This document shows positions 60,977 to 64,000 of a DNA stretch of 64,000 bases, piece by piece (the stretch's first letter is position 1; the number at the start of each line of letters is the position of its first letter). The DNA is from Frondihabitans sp. Leaf304 (GTDB lineage: Bacteria > Actinomycetota > Actinomycetes > Actinomycetales > Microbacteriaceae), in NCBI RefSeq assembly GCF_001423105.1, contig NZ_LMNV01000002.1, forward strand, positions 460,744-524,743. Direction: 5' to 3'. Position numbers and translations under genes: made by a program. Below the pieces are notes generated by a model. The model made no database searches. It saw only the letters and a program-made list of their open reading frames with translations, and had not been told where the DNA came from.

Positions 60977-61011
60977 GCAGTGTCGCAGTGTCGCAGTGTG
61001 GCAGTGTCGCC
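60972..61011 (+). repeat. 8-bp tandem repeat (5 copies)
   Basis: GTGTCGCA is repeated three times, followed by GTGTGGCA and GTGTCGCC. The first copy is part of the right end of the 60-bp palindrome, so the array looks like expansion of the palindrome's edge. Confidence 0.75.
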
Positions 61012-61033
61012 GGGCCGCTAGGGCGCGAGCGGG

Positions 61034-62824
<1,791 letters not shown>

Positions 62825-62856
62825 TCAGCCAGTTGCGTGGAGAAGCAACGCGAACA

Positions 62857-62895
62857 CCGCGACGAGGGAGGCCTTAGGAGGAAGTCTCGTCGCGG
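62857..62895 (-). promoter_or_regulatory. Attenuator-like hairpin in the leuA leader
   Basis: Exact 10-bp arms CCGCGACGAG/CTCGTCGCGG flank a 19-base loop, the upstream arm lying inside the end of the leader peptide coding sequence. A second small stem GTTGC/GCAAC (62832-62849) follows. Ribosome stalling at the leucine codons would change which structure forms. Confidence 0.6.
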
Positions 62896-62924
62896 CAACT
62901 AAGAAGGAGCAGGCCGAACAGCAC
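62874..62924 (-). CDS. Leucine-rich leader peptide of leuA
   Basis: A 16-codon reading frame, MLFGLLLLSCRDETSS, with five leucine codons including four in a row (CTG CTC CTT CTT), ending 76 bases before the leuA ATG. Codons CTT are unusual for this GC-rich genome. The GTG start lies six bases after TAGGGT and has no ribosome binding site, consistent with a leaderless transcript. The last codons overlap the upstream arm of the 10-bp hairpin. This is the classic layout for transcription attenuation by leucyl-tRNA supply, as known for leuA leaders in other actinobacteria. Confidence 0.7.
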   Translation of the reverse strand: MLFGLLLLSCRDETSS

Positions 62925-62986
62925 AAAATGACCCTAGCACCGCGCTCCCGTCAGAGGCCACCGCGTGACGGCTCGGGGGCGGTACG

Positions 62987-63688
62987 TCAGACGATGAGGC
63001 CGTGCTCGTAGGCGTAGACCACCAGCTGGACACGATCGCGAAGCGAGAGTTTGGCGAGGATCCTCGAGATGTGGGTCTTGACGGTCGCCTCGCTGAGGTA
63101 CTCGAGCTGCGCGATCTCAGAGTTGGACAGCCCGCGAGCGGCCGACTGGAAGATGTCGCGCTCTCTCGTGGTCAGTGCGCCGAACGCCTCGGGCGCCACC
63201 TTGGATCCTTGGTTTCCGCCGTCGAAGTGCTCGAAGAGCTCGCGCGTCGCCGACGCGGCGATGACGCTCGTGCCCGCGTGCACCGTGCGAATCGCGGCGA
63301 GCAGAAACTCGGGATCGCTGTCTTTCAACACGAAGCCGCTGGCGCCGCTGCGGATCGCGCGAGTCGCCGCCTCGTCGAGATCGAAGGTCGTCAAGACGAG
63401 GATCCGGGGTGCGGGCCTCTTCTCGCGGTCCGCCTGTTCGAGAATGGCTGCGGTGGCAGCTATGCCGTCCATGTTCGGCATGCGGATGTCCATGAGCACG
63501 ACGTCCGGTCGCGTCCGCGCCGCGACCTCGACGCCCTCGGCTCCGTCGCCTGCCTCCCCCACGAACTCCAGGTCGCGCTGCGACGAGACCACCATGCGGA
63601 TGCCCGCCCGGAACAGCGCCTGGTCGTCGACGAGGAGCACCCGAATGCGCGAGGCGGTCGGGGCGTCGGTGGGGCTGGTGGTTGTCAT
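62987..63688 (-). CDS. NarL/FixJ-family response regulator
   Basis: A 233-residue two-component response regulator. The receiver domain has the phospho-acceptor Asp in VVLMDIRMPNMDG (about residue 66), acidic pocket in VLLVDDQALFRAG and Lys in FVLKDSDPEF. The C-terminal LuxR-type HTH is seen in LSNSEIAQLEYLSEATVKTHI. ATG 63688 overlaps the stop of the upstream kinase gene, so the pair is coupled. Target genes cannot be inferred from the window. Confidence 0.93.
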   Translation of the reverse strand: MTTTSPTDAPTASRIRVLLVDDQALFRAGIRMVVSSQRDLEFVGEAGDGAEGVEVAARTRPDVVLMDIRMPNMDGIAATAAILEQADREKRPAPRILVLTTFDLDEAATRAIRSGASGFVLKDSDPEFLLAAIRTVHAGTSVIAASATRELFEHFDGGNQGSKVAPEAFGALTTRERDIFQSAARGLSNSEIAQLEYLSEATVKTHISRILAKLSLRDRVQLVVYAYEHGLIV

Positions 63689-64000
63689 CGAAGTCGGACC
63701 TCCTGGGTCAGCGCGGCGGTGGGGATCGTGGCTCGCACGATGAAGCTGCCCCCGGCCTGGTGGGTGGTGAGGGTGCCGCCGGCGAGAGTCGCGCGCTCGC
63801 GCATGCCGACGATGCCGTGGCCCCGCCGCTCATCGGGGCGGAACTGCCCGCTCGACGTCAGGGCGTTCGGATCGATCGGTGCCGCAGGCTGCATGGTCGA
63901 CGCGACGACGATGATCAGGTCGTCGGGACGCCAGTCGAAGAGCACCTCGACGGTGGACGTCCGGTCGCCGTGGCGCAGGACGTTCGTGAGGGACTCCTGC
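63685..64000 (-). CDS. Sensor histidine kinase (NarL-type partner), C-terminal part
   Basis: The window ends inside this gene; about 105 codons are present and the ORF is open to the edge. The HATPase N-box is QESLTNVLRHG, reading in from the window end, and the G-box is GHGIVGMRERATLAGG, typical of HisKA_3-type kinases that phosphorylate NarL-family regulators. Coupled by an ATGA-type overlap to the response regulator gene. Confidence 0.88.
   Translation of the reverse strand, partial: QESLTNVLRHGDRTSTVEVLFDWRPDDLIIVVASTMQPAAPIDPNALTSSGQFRPDERRGHGIVGMRERATLAGGTLTTHQAGGSFIVRATIPTAALTQEVRLR

Overview
The window is high-GC DNA (roughly two thirds to 70% GC by eye) with the gene content and start signals of an actinobacterium. 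GTG and TTG starts are common, many adjacent genes are coupled by GTGA or ATGA overlaps, and several genes have a -10 box only about 6 nt before the start codon, which suggests leaderless mRNAs. The mix of genes (actinobacterial fabD-fabH-acpP-fabF operon, DUF3145, an exonuclease-less PolA-like polymerase, WXG100 proteins beside a kinase/FN3/MoxR/DUF58/transglutaminase cluster, class II glycyl-tRNA synthetase) fits the Micrococcales, probably Microbacteriaceae. That family assignment is an inference.

Layout. 1-2.9 kb: type II fatty acid synthesis operon, plus strand. 2.9-9.4 kb: minus-strand housekeeping and accessory genes (DUF3145, PolA-like protein, DUF1684, an FMN reductase and flavin monooxygenase pair, an Excalibur-domain protein). 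9.6-13.6 kb: an operon encoding three WXG100-type proteins, a WXG/CpnT-like polymorphic toxin with a C-terminal TNT-type (NAD glycohydrolase-like) domain, and a run of related small proteins that look like an immunity array, one of them truncated. 13.8-17.7 kb: MFS transporter and two membrane or secreted accessory proteins. 17.7-35.6 kb: an EccC-like FtsK/SpoIIIE ATPase facing a seven-gene minus-strand operon: FHA, Ser/Thr kinase, a 1,919-residue FN3/Ig-like membrane protein, MoxR ATPase, DUF58, transglutaminase-like membrane protein, FHA. The latter matches the PFNA cluster known from bifidobacteria. Together these read as one type VII secretion locus with its regulatory and cell-envelope module, here carrying an NADase-type effector.

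35.7-46.7 kb: tRNA-Ile2(CAU) overlapping the end of a glycosyltransferase gene, a DMT-type membrane protein, peptide deformylase, tRNA-Asn, a 2-hydroxyacid dehydrogenase, and a complete oligopeptide ABC transporter operon. 46.8-56.4 kb: dnaG-dgt-dus, YbaK-type deacylase, a coupled DUF559/DsbA-like/small-protein operon, glyS, and a class V aminotransferase divergent from a LysR regulator. 56.5-64 kb: lipoprotein, uppS-recO, TRIC-type channel, leuA with a leucine-rich leader peptide, and a NarL-type two-component system cut by the window end.

Non-coding structure is rich. There are four copies of an ~85 bp intergenic palindromic repeat, two copies of a 60 bp palindrome, short tandem arrays at 58.4 and 61.0 kb, a degenerate ~30 bp-spaced array at 3.7 kb, and a marked excess of the palindrome GGATCC throughout. 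No rRNA, insertion sequence, prophage or CRISPR array was seen.
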